Below, piece by piece: positions 9,904-17,617 of a DNA stretch of 64,000 nt. Made by a program: the position numbers and the translations under genes. This stretch comes from Thioalkalivibrio sp. ALJ16 (lineage in GTDB: Bacteria > Pseudomonadota > Gammaproteobacteria > Ectothiorhodospirales > Ectothiorhodospiraceae). The first letter of the stretch is position 1; every line of letters begins with the position of its first letter. The notes below the pieces were generated by a model. The model was not told the DNA's origin and did no database searches. It saw nothing but the letters and a program-made list of their open reading frames with translations. Where the stretch lies: contig NZ_KB898038.1 of NCBI RefSeq assembly GCF_000377345.1, forward strand, positions 124,001 to 188,000, read 5' to 3'.

Positions 9904-10926
9904 TCAGGCAGCCTGTGCCTTGAACGCGGCCAGCATGTCCTCGACCTGGGCACGCAGGCGCGCCTCGTCCTGGATTGCGAAATCGAGGAAGGTCTGGGCC
10001 ACCACCGACAGGACCTTCTTTTTCGGGTAGACGATGTGCCATTGCCGGTGGATCGGAAAGTGCTCGACATCGAGCAGCGTCACCGGGCCGCCGGCACCCT
10101 CCGCGCTGAGGGTGTGCAGCGACAGTACGGCAATGCCCAACCCCCCGATCACCGCGTGCTTGATCGCCTCGTTGGAGCCGAGCTCCATGCGCACCGGCGG
10201 GTTGATGCCCTGTTCCTCGAACAGCCGCAGGGTGGCCTCGCGGATGCCGGAGCCCGGTTCGCGCATCAGGAAGGTCTCCCCTTCCAGCTCCTTGAGCGGG
10301 ATGTTCCGGCGCCCGGCCAGGGGGTGGTCGCGATTGGCCATCACCACCAGCGGGTTCGGCGCGAACGGGTGTACTTCGACATCGGTCAGGCGTTCCGGCA
10401 CGTGACCAATGATGTAGAGATCGTCGTCATTATTGGCCAGGCGCTCCAGCACCCGGTCAAAGTTGCTGACCTCCAGTGACAGCTCGACATCCGGGTAGCG
10501 CCGCGCGAACTGGCCCAGGATGCTGGGTGCGAAATACTGTGCCGTGGTGATGACCGCCAGGCGCAACCGACCACGCTTGAGGCCGTGCATCTCCGCCAGC
10601 TTCATCTCCAGGTTGGTCAGCGCGCCCAGCATCTCGCGGCAGGTGTCATACAGCAGCAGGCCCACCTCGGTCGGGAAGGCCTTGCGGCCGACGTACTCGA
10701 ACAGCGGCAGGCCCAGCGCGGTGGTCAGTTTCTTGATCTGGATCGAGACGGTGGGCTGGGTCAGGTGCAGCTCTTCCGCCGCACGGGTAAAGCTGCCCAG
10801 ACGCACGATCGCCTCGAACACCTGCAGCTGGCGCAGCGTCGCGTGCCGGATCAGATGCGCCGGGAGCTCCGACTTCAGCATCACCTGTGGAAGGCTGCCG
10901 TCCTTGCCCGCGCCCTGGCTGCTCAC
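9904..10926 (-). CDS. cbbR: LysR-type CO2-fixation regulator CbbR
   Basis: The 340-residue protein starts at GTG with AGGAG 7 nt upstream. An N-terminal winged helix-turn-helix (TLRQLQVFEAIVRLGSFTRA then LTQPTVSIQIKKL, residues ~30-85) precedes a LysR substrate-binding domain. The sequence resembles CbbR, which senses metabolites such as RuBP or NADPH and activates cbb/cso operons. It lies 18 nt downstream of cbbO on the same strand, so it is distal in the operon it probably controls, not divergent from cbbL as is usual. That arrangement would give positive feedback if the operon is read through. Confidence 0.88.
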   Translation of the reverse strand: MSSQGAGKDGSLPQVMLKSELPAHLIRHATLRQLQVFEAIVRLGSFTRAAEELHLTQPTVSIQIKKLTTALGLPLFEYVGRKAFPTEVGLLLYDTCREMLGALTNLEMKLAEMHGLKRGRLRLAVITTAQYFAPSILGQFARRYPDVELSLEVSNFDRVLERLANNDDDLYIIGHVPERLTDVEVHPFAPNPLVVMANRDHPLAGRRNIPLKELEGETFLMREPGSGIREATLRLFEEQGINPPVRMELGSNEAIKHAVIGGLGIAVLSLHTLSAEGAGGPVTLLDVEHFPIHRQWHIVYPKKKVLSVVAQTFLDFAIQDEARLRAQVEDMLAAFKAQAA

Positions 10927-10944
10927 GTTCCGCTCCTGCGCCGG

Positions 10945-13263
10945 TTACCGGGTCAGTCCGGCATACAGCATCGGCAGCTTTTCCGGTAGCCGCTCGATCT
11001 GGTCCAGCACCATGAAGTGCTGTGCGCCGAAGATCCGCTCGACGTACTCGTCCGCATTCGGATCCAGGCTGATACAGAAGGTGTAGACCCCATTGCGCCC
11101 CACCTCCTCCACGGCCCGCTTGGCATCCTGGCGCAGGTACTGGGGGTCGCGTACGTCGGTATCCGCCGGTTCGCCATCGGTGATGATCAGCAGCAGCTTC
11201 TTCTGCGTGCCCTGCTGCTGCAGCAGGTGACCGGCGTGGCGTACCGCCGTGCCCATGCGCGTGGACAGCTGGCCCTGCATACCGGCCAGGCGCGCCTTGG
11301 CATGATCGTCGTACGGGGCATCGAAGTCCTTGAAGCGGTAGTACTCCACGTCATGGCGACCGTCGGAGGCAAAGCCGTGGATCGCGAACGGGTCCCCGAT
11401 GCGCGAAATCGCACCCCCCAGCAAAGCGGTGGCCTCGCGTGCCAGCTGCACCACGCTGGTCTCGGTTCCACGCACCATCTCGTTGGTGGATTCCGACAGA
11501 TCGAGCAGCACCAGGACCGAGAGATCGCGCACCTGACGCACGTTGCGTACGTAAATCCGTTCGTCCGGCTGGCGACGCATGCGCAGGTCGATCTGGGCAT
11601 CGACCAGGGCGTTCACGTCCAGTTCGTCACCTTCGGCCTGCTTGCGCAGGCGCTGCACGCCCTGCGGCTGCATTGCCTCGATCAGGAACTTCAGCCGCGA
11701 GATCAGCGGCTTGTGTTTCTCGTTGATCGCCTCGATCTCGGCCACGTCGCCCTTTTTGGGGCGCCGCTCCAGGAGCGTCGTCCAGTGCGGCCGTTCCAGC
11801 TGCATCTGGTAGTCCCACTCGTGGTAGTGGTAGGGCAGCGAGAGCGGTTCCTTGCCCTCCTGCTGGTTGATGCTCTCATCCTCGCCGTCGCGGAACCACT
11901 CCGTCGCCAGCACCATGATCTGCTGGGCATCGTCACCGGCGAACTCCACGTCCAGCGTATTGATCATCTGCATCGGCGTGACGTAGAAGCGCTCCTGGTT
12001 GCTGCCATGCGCCGCCAGTACCTCGAAGTCCTCTTCCTCGCGACCAAATGCCCAGAGGTAACGGTTGTCGTCCCGATACAGGATCTCCGGCGCCACCTGG
12101 CGCGGGTTCATGTAGCCCTGCTCCGGAAACTCCGGCCCCAGCCGCGCCGCCAGCTCGCCCGCCAGCCCCGGTGCCTCGAGGTCCTCGACCGCCTCGAATG
12201 CCGCCCGGGCACTGCGCACGAAGGCATGGTCGTCGCGATAGTCCGGGTCCAGAAGGGCCCGCGCGGTGCGCGCCAGGACGGCCTGCGGGCCGTCGCCATC
12301 GCTCGCACTGGCGGTATGCATCGGGGTCCAGATCTGACGCAGCCCCGGGAACGCGCGCGCCGCGAGGGCCTCCACGCGGGCATCCTCGAACAGCTCCGTC
12401 AGGATACCGGTCACCCCGCGCGGCGCCTCCTCCGGCTGCATTTCGCGGGTGTGGACCACATGCGCCGCCGCATGGGCCGCGGCCGCCCGGTACAGGTCCA
12501 GCCCGGTCAGGCCCTCCCAGTCGTCGAAGGCATCCGGCAGGAACATCGTGAACCCTTCGATGTAGGGCCGGTATCCCTCGCGCGACTCGAAGTCGCCGCT
12601 GGTCGGGCGCATGAAGAAGTCGCGCGCCCACAGGGATCGCAGATAGAGGTTGATGCGCCGCTGCACATCCACGAACAGCGTGCCGCGCCGCTCCTTCTGG
12701 AATACCGACTGCGATTCCGGCGACTGCAGCCCGAAGTAGGCGACCTGCGCCTCCAGGTCGGTCCGGTGCGCCTGCGCCCCCCAGGATGCCCAGCGCCGCA
12801 GGCCGCCAAGGGTCAGCTGAGAAAGCAGTTCGTCCAGGTGTTCCAGCATCGGCCGCACGCCGCGCGGGGCCTGACCCAGCAGATTGTCGACCAGGCGCAG
12901 GTAGCCGCCGAACAGCGTGGCATCCCCCAGTCGCCGCGCCGCGACCGGACTGGTCGAGATCAGCAGGGTGATCACCGCCGCGGAGGTCTTGGAATACATC
13001 TTGACCGCGGAGCTCACCAGGTCGGCGACCGCGTCCTCGCCCAGTTCATGGGCGAGGTCCGGCGTCTCCTGAATGAACGCGACCACCATCTCCGTCCCGC
13101 GGCCGAGGGCATGCAGACTGCGGGCCCCTTCGAGGTAGTAGCGCTTCAGGCCGGCGGCGCTGAAGGCGCGCGAGGCCTCCTGCCACGACGCCTCAAGCAC
13201 CTCGGCGGCGTGGTCTCCCAGATCCGCGAGGAGGTCCTGATAGTCCTCCAGATGAACGCTCAT
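10945..13263 (-). CDS. cbbO: RuBisCO activase subunit CbbO (von Willebrand factor A)
   Basis: The 772-residue protein has an extended alpha-helical N-terminal region and a C-terminal VWA domain (~580-772). The VWA domain carries the MIDAS motif DLSES in VLVLLDLSEST and a second acidic site near LIITDGEPAD. CbbO binds RuBisCO through the VWA MIDAS and, with the CbbQ AAA+ ring, removes inhibitory sugar phosphates from the active site. It follows cbbQ by 20 nt. Length and domain order match CbbO, and the neighbouring cbbQ and RuBisCO genes distinguish it from the related NorD. Confidence 0.93.
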   Translation of the reverse strand: MSVHLEDYQDLLADLGDHAAEVLEASWQEASRAFSAAGLKRYYLEGARSLHALGRGTEMVVAFIQETPDLAHELGEDAVADLVSSAVKMYSKTSAAVITLLISTSPVAARRLGDATLFGGYLRLVDNLLGQAPRGVRPMLEHLDELLSQLTLGGLRRWASWGAQAHRTDLEAQVAYFGLQSPESQSVFQKERRGTLFVDVQRRINLYLRSLWARDFFMRPTSGDFESREGYRPYIEGFTMFLPDAFDDWEGLTGLDLYRAAAAHAAAHVVHTREMQPEEAPRGVTGILTELFEDARVEALAARAFPGLRQIWTPMHTASASDGDGPQAVLARTARALLDPDYRDDHAFVRSARAAFEAVEDLEAPGLAGELAARLGPEFPEQGYMNPRQVAPEILYRDDNRYLWAFGREEEDFEVLAAHGSNQERFYVTPMQMINTLDVEFAGDDAQQIMVLATEWFRDGEDESINQQEGKEPLSLPYHYHEWDYQMQLERPHWTTLLERRPKKGDVAEIEAINEKHKPLISRLKFLIEAMQPQGVQRLRKQAEGDELDVNALVDAQIDLRMRRQPDERIYVRNVRQVRDLSVLVLLDLSESTNEMVRGTETSVVQLAREATALLGGAISRIGDPFAIHGFASDGRHDVEYYRFKDFDAPYDDHAKARLAGMQGQLSTRMGTAVRHAGHLLQQQGTQKKLLLIITDGEPADTDVRDPQYLRQDAKRAVEEVGRNGVYTFCISLDPNADEYVERIFGAQHFMVLDQIERLPEKLPMLYAGLTR

Positions 13264-13283
13264 GGGTGCGCCGGCGGTACGGT

Positions 13284-14087
13284 CTAGAAGAAGGTGGTGA
13301 CGGCGGAATCGAGCGCGTCGCGCATGTCCGGGTCGTCAGTGATCGGGCGCACCAGCGCCATACGGCACGCCGCCAGCGGCGCGACCTGTTTCGCGATCAG
13401 CGACGCGGCATACACCAGCATGCGGGTGGAGATGCCCTCGTCCAGGCCATGCCCCTTGAGGTTGCGCGCGCGCTCGGCGACGCTCACCAGCTTGCCCGCC
13501 ATCTCCTCGGTCACACCGCCCTCGTGGGCCACGATGCGCGCTTCCGTCTCGTGGTCCGGGTAGTTGAAGTCCAGCGCGCCGAAGCGCTGCTTGGTGGATT
13601 CCTTCAGGTCCTTCATCAGGCTCTGATAGCCGGGGTTGTAGGAGATCACCACCTGGAAATCCGGATGGGCCTCGACCATCTCCCCCTTCTTTTCCAGCGG
13701 CAGCACGCGCCGGTTGTCGGTCAGCGGGTGGATCACCACCGTGGTGTCCTGGCGCGCCTCGACGATCTCGTCCAGATAGCAGATCGCGCCGTGCCGCGCG
13801 GCCAGCGTCAGCGGACCGTCCTGCCAGCGGGTGCCATTGGCGTCGAGCAGGTAGCGACCGACCAGGTCGGATGCCGTCATGTCCTCGTTACAGGCCACCG
13901 TGATCAGCGGCTTGCCCAGCTTCCATGCCATGTGCTCGACGAAACGCGTCTTGCCGCACCCGGTCGGCCCCTTGAGCATCATCGGCATGCGCACCGAATA
14001 GGCCGCCTCGTACAGCTCGACCTCGTCCGCGGTCGGCTGGTAGTACGGCTCCTCGGTGATCATGTGATCGCGCAGTTCGTCCTGCAT
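13284..14087 (-). CDS. cbbQ: RuBisCO activase AAA+ ATPase CbbQ
   Basis: The 267-residue MoxR-type AAA+ protein has Walker A GPTGCGKT (residues ~40-47), Walker [11 protein letters not shown], sensor-1 VISYNPGYQ and a C-terminal helical lid. The ATG at 14087 has GAGGAG 7 nt upstream and gives the usual CbbQ length; a TTG five codons earlier overlaps that ribosome site and is rejected. It forms the hexameric motor of the CbbQO activase. A GC hairpin separates it from mcdB. Confidence 0.94.
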   Translation of the reverse strand: MQDELRDHMITEEPYYQPTADEVELYEAAYSVRMPMMLKGPTGCGKTRFVEHMAWKLGKPLITVACNEDMTASDLVGRYLLDANGTRWQDGPLTLAARHGAICYLDEIVEARQDTTVVIHPLTDNRRVLPLEKKGEMVEAHPDFQVVISYNPGYQSLMKDLKESTKQRFGALDFNYPDHETEARIVAHEGGVTEEMAGKLVSVAERARNLKGHGLDEGISTRMLVYAASLIAKQVAPLAACRMALVRPITDDPDMRDALDSAVTTFF

Positions 14088-14109
14088 GATTCGACTCCTC
14101 AATCAGAAA

Positions 14110-14129
14110 GGCCGGGGCAAGCCCCGGCC
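14110..14129 (-). terminator. Hairpin between mcdB and cbbQ
   Basis: An 8-bp GGCCGGGG/CCCCGGCC stem with a CAAG loop lies 13 nt past the mcdB stop, followed by CTTTCTG in the minus direction. The U-run is short, so it is either a leaky terminator or an RNA stability element within the operon. Confidence 0.55.
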
Positions 14130-14142
14130 GTTGGCGCGGACC

Positions 14143-14514
14143 TCAGTCCGGCCAGACCCGTTCCGGATGCAGGTCGGCCGCCTTGCTCTTGGGCTTGGCC
14201 GCCTGCGTCTTGGCCGGCTTTGCCCGCGTGGTGGCGCTAGCGGTCGTCTTCGTAGTGGCCGTCTTCCTGCGTGTAGCCGGGGTGCGCTTGCGCGCCGGCG
14301 CCTTTTTCGGGGCCGCGGCCTTCTTGGTTGCAGCCGCCTTGGTTGCAGCCGCCTTGGTGCTGGGGGCCGCACGGCTGGTGCTGCTGGCCGGCTCTTGGCT
14401 GCTGTCCTTCTGCGCCTGTGGCGCCGCGGCCGCAGCCGGCTTGTCCTGCGGCTTGTCCTGCTCTTCGCGGGCGCTGCGCACGCCAGCCGCCAGCTTGTCT
14501 TGCAGATTGCTCAT
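14143..14514 (-). CDS. mcdB: Alpha-carboxysome positioning protein McdB-like
   Basis: The 123-residue, low-complexity, predicted disordered protein starts MSNLQDKLAAGVRSAREEQ. The middle is Ala/Lys/Thr/Pro-rich (KAAATKAAATKKAAAP), histone-H1-like and strongly basic. It ends HPERVWPD, with a single tryptophan two residues from the C-terminus. Alpha-type McdB proteins are small, disordered, encoded next to a ParA-type McdA, and carry an invariant C-terminal tryptophan that contacts carboxysomes; all of that is seen here. The start overlaps the mcdA stop (ATGA). Assignment rests on position and the terminal Trp, since sequence conservation in this family is poor. The high basic content is unusual and may reflect nucleoid binding. 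Confidence 0.78.
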   Translation of the reverse strand: MSNLQDKLAAGVRSAREEQDKPQDKPAAAAAPQAQKDSSQEPASSTSRAAPSTKAAATKAAATKKAAAPKKAPARKRTPATRRKTATTKTTASATTRAKPAKTQAAKPKSKAADLHPERVWPD

Positions 14515-15146
14515 TGCGACACCTCCTCGATGATGGCTTCGATCTCGGCCGCCGCCGCCTCGCCCGGTTTGCCCAGGTCGTAGACGGAGCAGCCTTCCAG
14601 CGCGGAACGCCGATAGATGGCCCGGCGGCGCAGGGACTGCTCCAGTGCCGGGATGTCGATCTCCATCAGTGCGTGCTTCATCGCGCGCGACAGCGCACTG
14701 CGGACCTCGAGCTGATTGACCACGATAAACGGCCGCAGATCCGGGTTGCGCATGCGCGCCTCTTCCAGACCGCGCCCCATGCGTACGCTGCCCCACAGGT
14801 CCACCGGTGACGGCAGCACCGGGATCAGGACCTCGTCGGAGGCGGCCAGGGCCCCGTTGACCGCGCCGCCCTCCAGGGTGGGGGGGCAATCGACCACGAT
14901 GTGTTCGTAGTCCTTGCGCAGCGCCTTGAGTTCGCGATCCAGCGGGCCCGCCACCGCGAACACCGAGGCCGCGAACGGGCGATCTTCCGGCGCCATCCGC
15001 GCCCACTGCCCGGCCGAACCCTGGGGATCGGCATCCACCACCAGCGTGCGCCCGCGTCGCGCCAGGCCGGCCGCGAGGTTCATCGTCAGGGTGGTCTTGC
15101 CGGTACCCCCTTTCTGGTTCACGACCGAGATTACCCTAGAAGCCAC
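14511..15146 (-). CDS. mcdA: Carboxysome-positioning ParA-type ATPase McdA
   Basis: The 211-residue protein starts at GTG with GGAGG upstream. The deviant Walker A KGGTGKTT lies at residues ~12-19, followed by VDADPQGSAGQW and VDCPPTLEG, as in ParA/MinD ATPases. McdA coats the nucleoid in its ATP form and is released by carboxysome-bound McdB, spacing carboxysomes by a Brownian ratchet. Location inside the cso operon and direct coupling to mcdB favour McdA over a plasmid-type ParA. Confidence 0.88.
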   Translation of the reverse strand: MASRVISVVNQKGGTGKTTLTMNLAAGLARRGRTLVVDADPQGSAGQWARMAPEDRPFAASVFAVAGPLDRELKALRKDYEHIVVDCPPTLEGGAVNGALAASDEVLIPVLPSPVDLWGSVRMGRGLEEARMRNPDLRPFIVVNQLEVRSALSRAMKHALMEIDIPALEQSLRRRAIYRRSALEGCSVYDLGKPGEAAAAEIEAIIEEVSQ

Positions 15147-15216
15147 GCCACTCCCTCCTGCGGATGGGCGCCCGCATGGCCGCCCTCGGAATCAACAACC
15201 CTGCGTCAACCTTGGG

Positions 15217-15498
15217 TCAACCCGTGGTCGTCTCGGCCAGGCGGTCGACCTCCAGCGCAAAGGCCTTGTCGGCCTCGCCGATCTGCGCGCCGTCGCGGGC
15301 ATCGATGGTGATATTCACGTAGGTGGTCCCGAAGCTGATGTTCGGGTGATAGCCGTCCTGCTCCGACAGCTCGGCCACACGATCCAGGAACTGTCGCGTA
15401 ATCCCGTAGCGTTCGAAGGTGAACTGCTTGCTCATGGATGCCGAAGTCCCCTTGCCAGGCTCCCACCCGGACGGGACTACGAGGTCGGTATCCGCCAT
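15217..15498 (-). CDS. Alpha-carboxysome RuBisCO assembly factor acRAF (PCD-like)
   Basis: The 93-residue protein has a pterin-4a-carbinolamine dehydratase fold: FERYGITRQFLDRVAELSEQDGYHPNISFGTTYVNITI. The catalytic histidine pattern of true dehydratases (HHP) is replaced by GYHPN. PCD-like proteins encoded in cso operons act as RuBisCO folding/assembly chaperones rather than pterin enzymes. It sits between the bacterioferritin-like gene and mcdA, its usual place. Confidence 0.88.
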   Translation of the reverse strand: MADTDLVVPSGWEPGKGTSASMSKQFTFERYGITRQFLDRVAELSEQDGYHPNISFGTTYVNITIDARDGAQIGEADKAFALEVDRLAETTTG

Positions 15499-15531
15499 TG
15501 CCTACTCCGTTCGTCTTGCTACGCCGGGCCG

Positions 15532-15954
15532 TCAGGCCGGCTGACCCTGGGCATCGATCTCGCGCACGTGCTCCAGTTCATCCGCGAGGATGTTCTCGAA
15601 CAGCGCGGCGTCATCGAGCGCACCGACCCGCCGGCAATAGACCGCAGCCTCGTCGTACAGACGGACCGCCTCCATCTCCAGTTCGCGGTTACGCGCCATC
15701 AGCTCGGCCATGGAACGCCCCAGGCGCACCGGTGCCAGCTGCGACCCGTTGGGTGCCACTCCGTAGTGGAACATCCGGGTCATGAAGCGATCCGCATGAT
15801 CCAGTTCCTCCTGGGCGTCGCGCCGCAGGCAGTCGCTGACATCGGTCATGCCCCACAGCGCGGTCAGCCGCGCCTGGGCCAGGTACTGCTGCACCGCCGA
15901 CAGCTCATGCGCCACCGCGCGGTTCAGGTACCCCACGATCCGTGGATCGGACAT
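15532..15954 (-). CDS. Bacterioferritin-like ferritin-fold protein of the cso operon
   Basis: The 140-residue protein starts MSDPRIVGYLNRAVAHELSA. It is an all-helical four-helix bundle with diiron-type ligands: an early Glu in AHELSAVQQY, EELDHADRF (ExxH), and late ADELEHV (ExxxH). Bacterioferritin-like genes recur in proteobacterial cso operons, but their role is unresolved; iron storage or redox control is suggested. The start lies 10 nt after csoS1B. In-frame sequence upstream of 15954 is the csoS1B shadow and is excluded. Confidence 0.85.
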   Translation of the reverse strand: MSDPRIVGYLNRAVAHELSAVQQYLAQARLTALWGMTDVSDCLRRDAQEELDHADRFMTRMFHYGVAPNGSQLAPVRLGRSMAELMARNRELEMEAVRLYDEAAVYCRRVGALDDAALFENILADELEHVREIDAQGQPA

Positions 15955-15964
15955 GGATGTCGCC

Positions 15965-16279
15965 TCAGCTGGCCGAACCGGTCGCGCTCGGGGAGGTCGG
16001 CAGAATGCCTTCCACCTCGGAGTGCACGCGCGCAATGATGTGCGCAGCCACCAGGCCGTCACCCACACGCTCGCAGGAATCCGCACCGGCACGCACAGCG
16101 GCGTTCACGGCACCGGTTTCGCCACGGACCAGCACGGTCACGTAACCACCACCGACGAACTGACGACCAATCAGGCGCACTTCGGAGGCCTTGGTCATCG
16201 CATCGGCGGCTTCAATCGCCGGCACCAGACCACGGGTCTCGATCATGCCAAGGGCCACACCAGAAATTTCGCTAGCCAT
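15965..16279 (-). CDS. csoS1B: Carboxysome shell hexamer CsoS1B
   Basis: The 104-residue single-BMC-domain protein begins MASEISGVALGMIETRGLVP and contains the invariant AADAMTKASEV and pore-lining segment RQFVGGGYVTVLVRG. It is nearly identical to the other two csoS1 products but carries about seven extra residues after VEGILP (TSPSATGSAS). That tail corresponds to the CsoS1B C-terminal extension in other proteobacteria. It is the most distal hexamer gene, downstream of an intrinsic terminator, so lower expression than csoS1A/C is expected. Confidence 0.93.
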   Translation of the reverse strand: MASEISGVALGMIETRGLVPAIEAADAMTKASEVRLIGRQFVGGGYVTVLVRGETGAVNAAVRAGADSCERVGDGLVAAHIIARVHSEVEGILPTSPSATGSAS

Positions 16280-16295
16280 CTTCTACCTCTTCTTC

Positions 16296-16330
16296 AAAAA
16301 AGCCACCGGGGCCGCAACCGGCCCGGTGGC
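16296..16330 (-). terminator. Intrinsic terminator inside the cso operon, after csoS1A
   Basis: GCCACCGGG (16302-16310) pairs perfectly with CCCGGTGGC (16322-16330), and inner GC bases can extend the stem. It is followed directly by six Ts in the minus direction. It starts 17 nt after the csoS1A stop and precedes csoS1B. It probably acts as a partial terminator, lowering expression of csoS1B and everything downstream. Confidence 0.8.
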
Positions 16331-16346
16331 GTTTCACTACCGCGAG

Positions 16347-16640
16347 TTACGGCTTTTCCGGGAGGATGTTTTCCACCTCGGAATGGACGCGAGCAATGAT
16401 GTGCGCGGCCACCAGGCCGTCGCCCACGCGCTCGCAGGAATCCGCACCGGCACGCACAGCGGCGTTCACGGCACCGGTTTCGCCACGGACCAGCACGGTC
16501 ACGTAACCACCGCCCACGAACTGACGACCAATCAGGCGCACCTCGGAAGCCTTGGTCATCGCGTCGGCGGCTTCAATCGCCGGCACCAGACCACGGGTCT
16601 CGATCATGCCGAGGGCCACACCAAAGTTTTCGCTAGCCAT
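16347..16640 (-). CDS. csoS1A: Carboxysome shell hexamer CsoS1A
   Basis: The 97-residue BMC-domain protein matches the canonical CsoS1A/C length. Sequence from GVALGMIETRG to AHIIARVHSEVENILP is the hexamer core, with the GGG pore loop. It forms the flat shell facets through which bicarbonate and RuBP pass. It differs from its neighbours only in the first and last few residues. The A/C naming follows gene order, since the two cannot be told apart by sequence. Confidence 0.94.
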   Translation of the reverse strand: MASENFGVALGMIETRGLVPAIEAADAMTKASEVRLIGRQFVGGGYVTVLVRGETGAVNAAVRAGADSCERVGDGLVAAHIIARVHSEVENILPEKP

Positions 16641-16671
16641 TACTCAACTCCTATCAAGCGTTACTGATAAA

Positions 16672-16971
16672 TTACTTTTCAACCTGCTCGGGCAGGATGC
16701 TTTCCACTTCGGAATGCACGCGCGCAATGATGTGCGCAGCCACCAGGCCGTCACCCACACGCTCGCAGGAATCCGCACCGGCACGCACAGCGGCGTTCAC
16801 GGCACCGGTTTCGCCACGGACCAGCACGGTCACGTAACCCCCGCCCACGAACTGACGACCAATCAGGCGCACTTCGGAGGCCTTGGTCATCGCATCGGCG
16901 GCTTCAATCGCCGGCACCAGACCACGGGTCTCGATCATGCCCAGCGCCACACCAAAACGTTCAGTTGCCAT
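16672..16971 (-). CDS. csoS1C: Carboxysome shell hexamer CsoS1C
   Basis: The 99-residue BMC-domain protein (MATERFGVALGMIETRG... to SEVESILPEQVEK) is the first hexamer gene after csoS4B. It is near-identical in protein and DNA to csoS1A and csoS1B, differing at the N-terminal five residues and the C-terminal tail. It is a major shell component. The DNA identity, including synonymous sites, points to recent duplication or ongoing gene conversion. Confidence 0.94.
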   Translation of the reverse strand: MATERFGVALGMIETRGLVPAIEAADAMTKASEVRLIGRQFVGGGYVTVLVRGETGAVNAAVRAGADSCERVGDGLVAAHIIARVHSEVESILPEQVEK

Positions 16972-17012
16972 TGTCTTCTCTCCTGGATTTACAGTTTTTC
17001 AAAAAATGACGC

Positions 17013-17345
17013 TCACGCCGCCTTGCGGGAACCAGCAGAGCGCTGTGCATCGGTCTGGTCTCGTCCTGCCTCGTCCTTCGACCCTTCCGTCTTCTTTCCA
17101 CCATCGTCCCAGTGGTCGATGATGCCGCCGATCGTGAGATCGGTCTGAATACTGTTGTCGTCGAGCGCGTAGCGCGCGGCCGACCCGCTGATCGTGAACA
17201 CCCAGTTGCCCGGGTGCGCGCCTACGGTGTCGACCGCGACGTTGAGCGCACCTTTCTGGTCCACCAGCACGCGCAGTGACATGCTCTTCAGCCCGTCTAC
17301 ACGACGGGTGACGACCAGTTCGTCCTGCACCTGCATGATCTCCAT
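17013..17345 (-). CDS. csoS4B: Carboxysome shell pentamer CsoS4B with C-terminal tail
   Basis: The 110-residue protein starts MEIMQVQDELVVTRRV, 4 nt after the csoS4A stop and with GGAG upstream. Residues 1-83 are a BMV/EutN-CcmL pentamer domain with AVDTVGAHPGNWVFTISGSAAR and IIDHWD. BMV pentamers cap the vertices of the icosahedral shell. The last ~27 residues (DGGKKTEGSKDEAGRDQTD...) are charged and probably disordered, and are not part of the ~81-residue CsoS4B known from Halothiobacillus. The tail could face the lumen or cytosol. Confidence 0.9.
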   Translation of the reverse strand: MEIMQVQDELVVTRRVDGLKSMSLRVLVDQKGALNVAVDTVGAHPGNWVFTISGSAARYALDDNSIQTDLTIGGIIDHWDDGGKKTEGSKDEAGRDQTDAQRSAGSRKAA

Positions 17346-17349
17346 GGAG

Positions 17350-17601
17350 CTACTGCTCCTCCCAGTAGTCGATGATCCCGACGATCGTCGCATCACTGGG
17401 GTAGGACTTGTCGCCGGCGGCCTCGCGCGCGGCCGAGCTGCCCACCACGATGACCCAGTCCCCGGGCACGCAGCCGACCGCGTCCACCGCCACCGTGCGC
17501 GGCCCGCCGGCCTTCTCCTGAACCACCAGCAACGGCCGGTGCCCCAGATCGCGGATGCGGTTGGTCGAAACCAGCGTCTTTTCAACCCTGCAGATCTTCA
17601 T
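17350..17601 (-). CDS. csoS4A: Carboxysome shell pentamer CsoS4A
   Basis: The 83-residue BMV pentamer protein has MKICRVEKTLVSTNRI, AVDAVGCVPGDWVIVVGSSAAR and IVGIIDYWEEQ, all typical of CsoS4A. It closes shell vertices together with CsoS4B. It starts 16 nt after csoSCA and is tightly spaced to csoS4B, indicating co-translation. Confidence 0.95.
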   Translation of the reverse strand: MKICRVEKTLVSTNRIRDLGHRPLLVVQEKAGGPRTVAVDAVGCVPGDWVIVVGSSAAREAAGDKSYPSDATIVGIIDYWEEQ

Positions 17602-17617
17602 TCCCGTTCCCGTGTAC

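Noticed and set aside
11017-13287. Long plus-strand frame opposite cbbO
   Set aside because: It is antisense to CbbO with intact VWA motifs; no domain or ribosome site is recognised.
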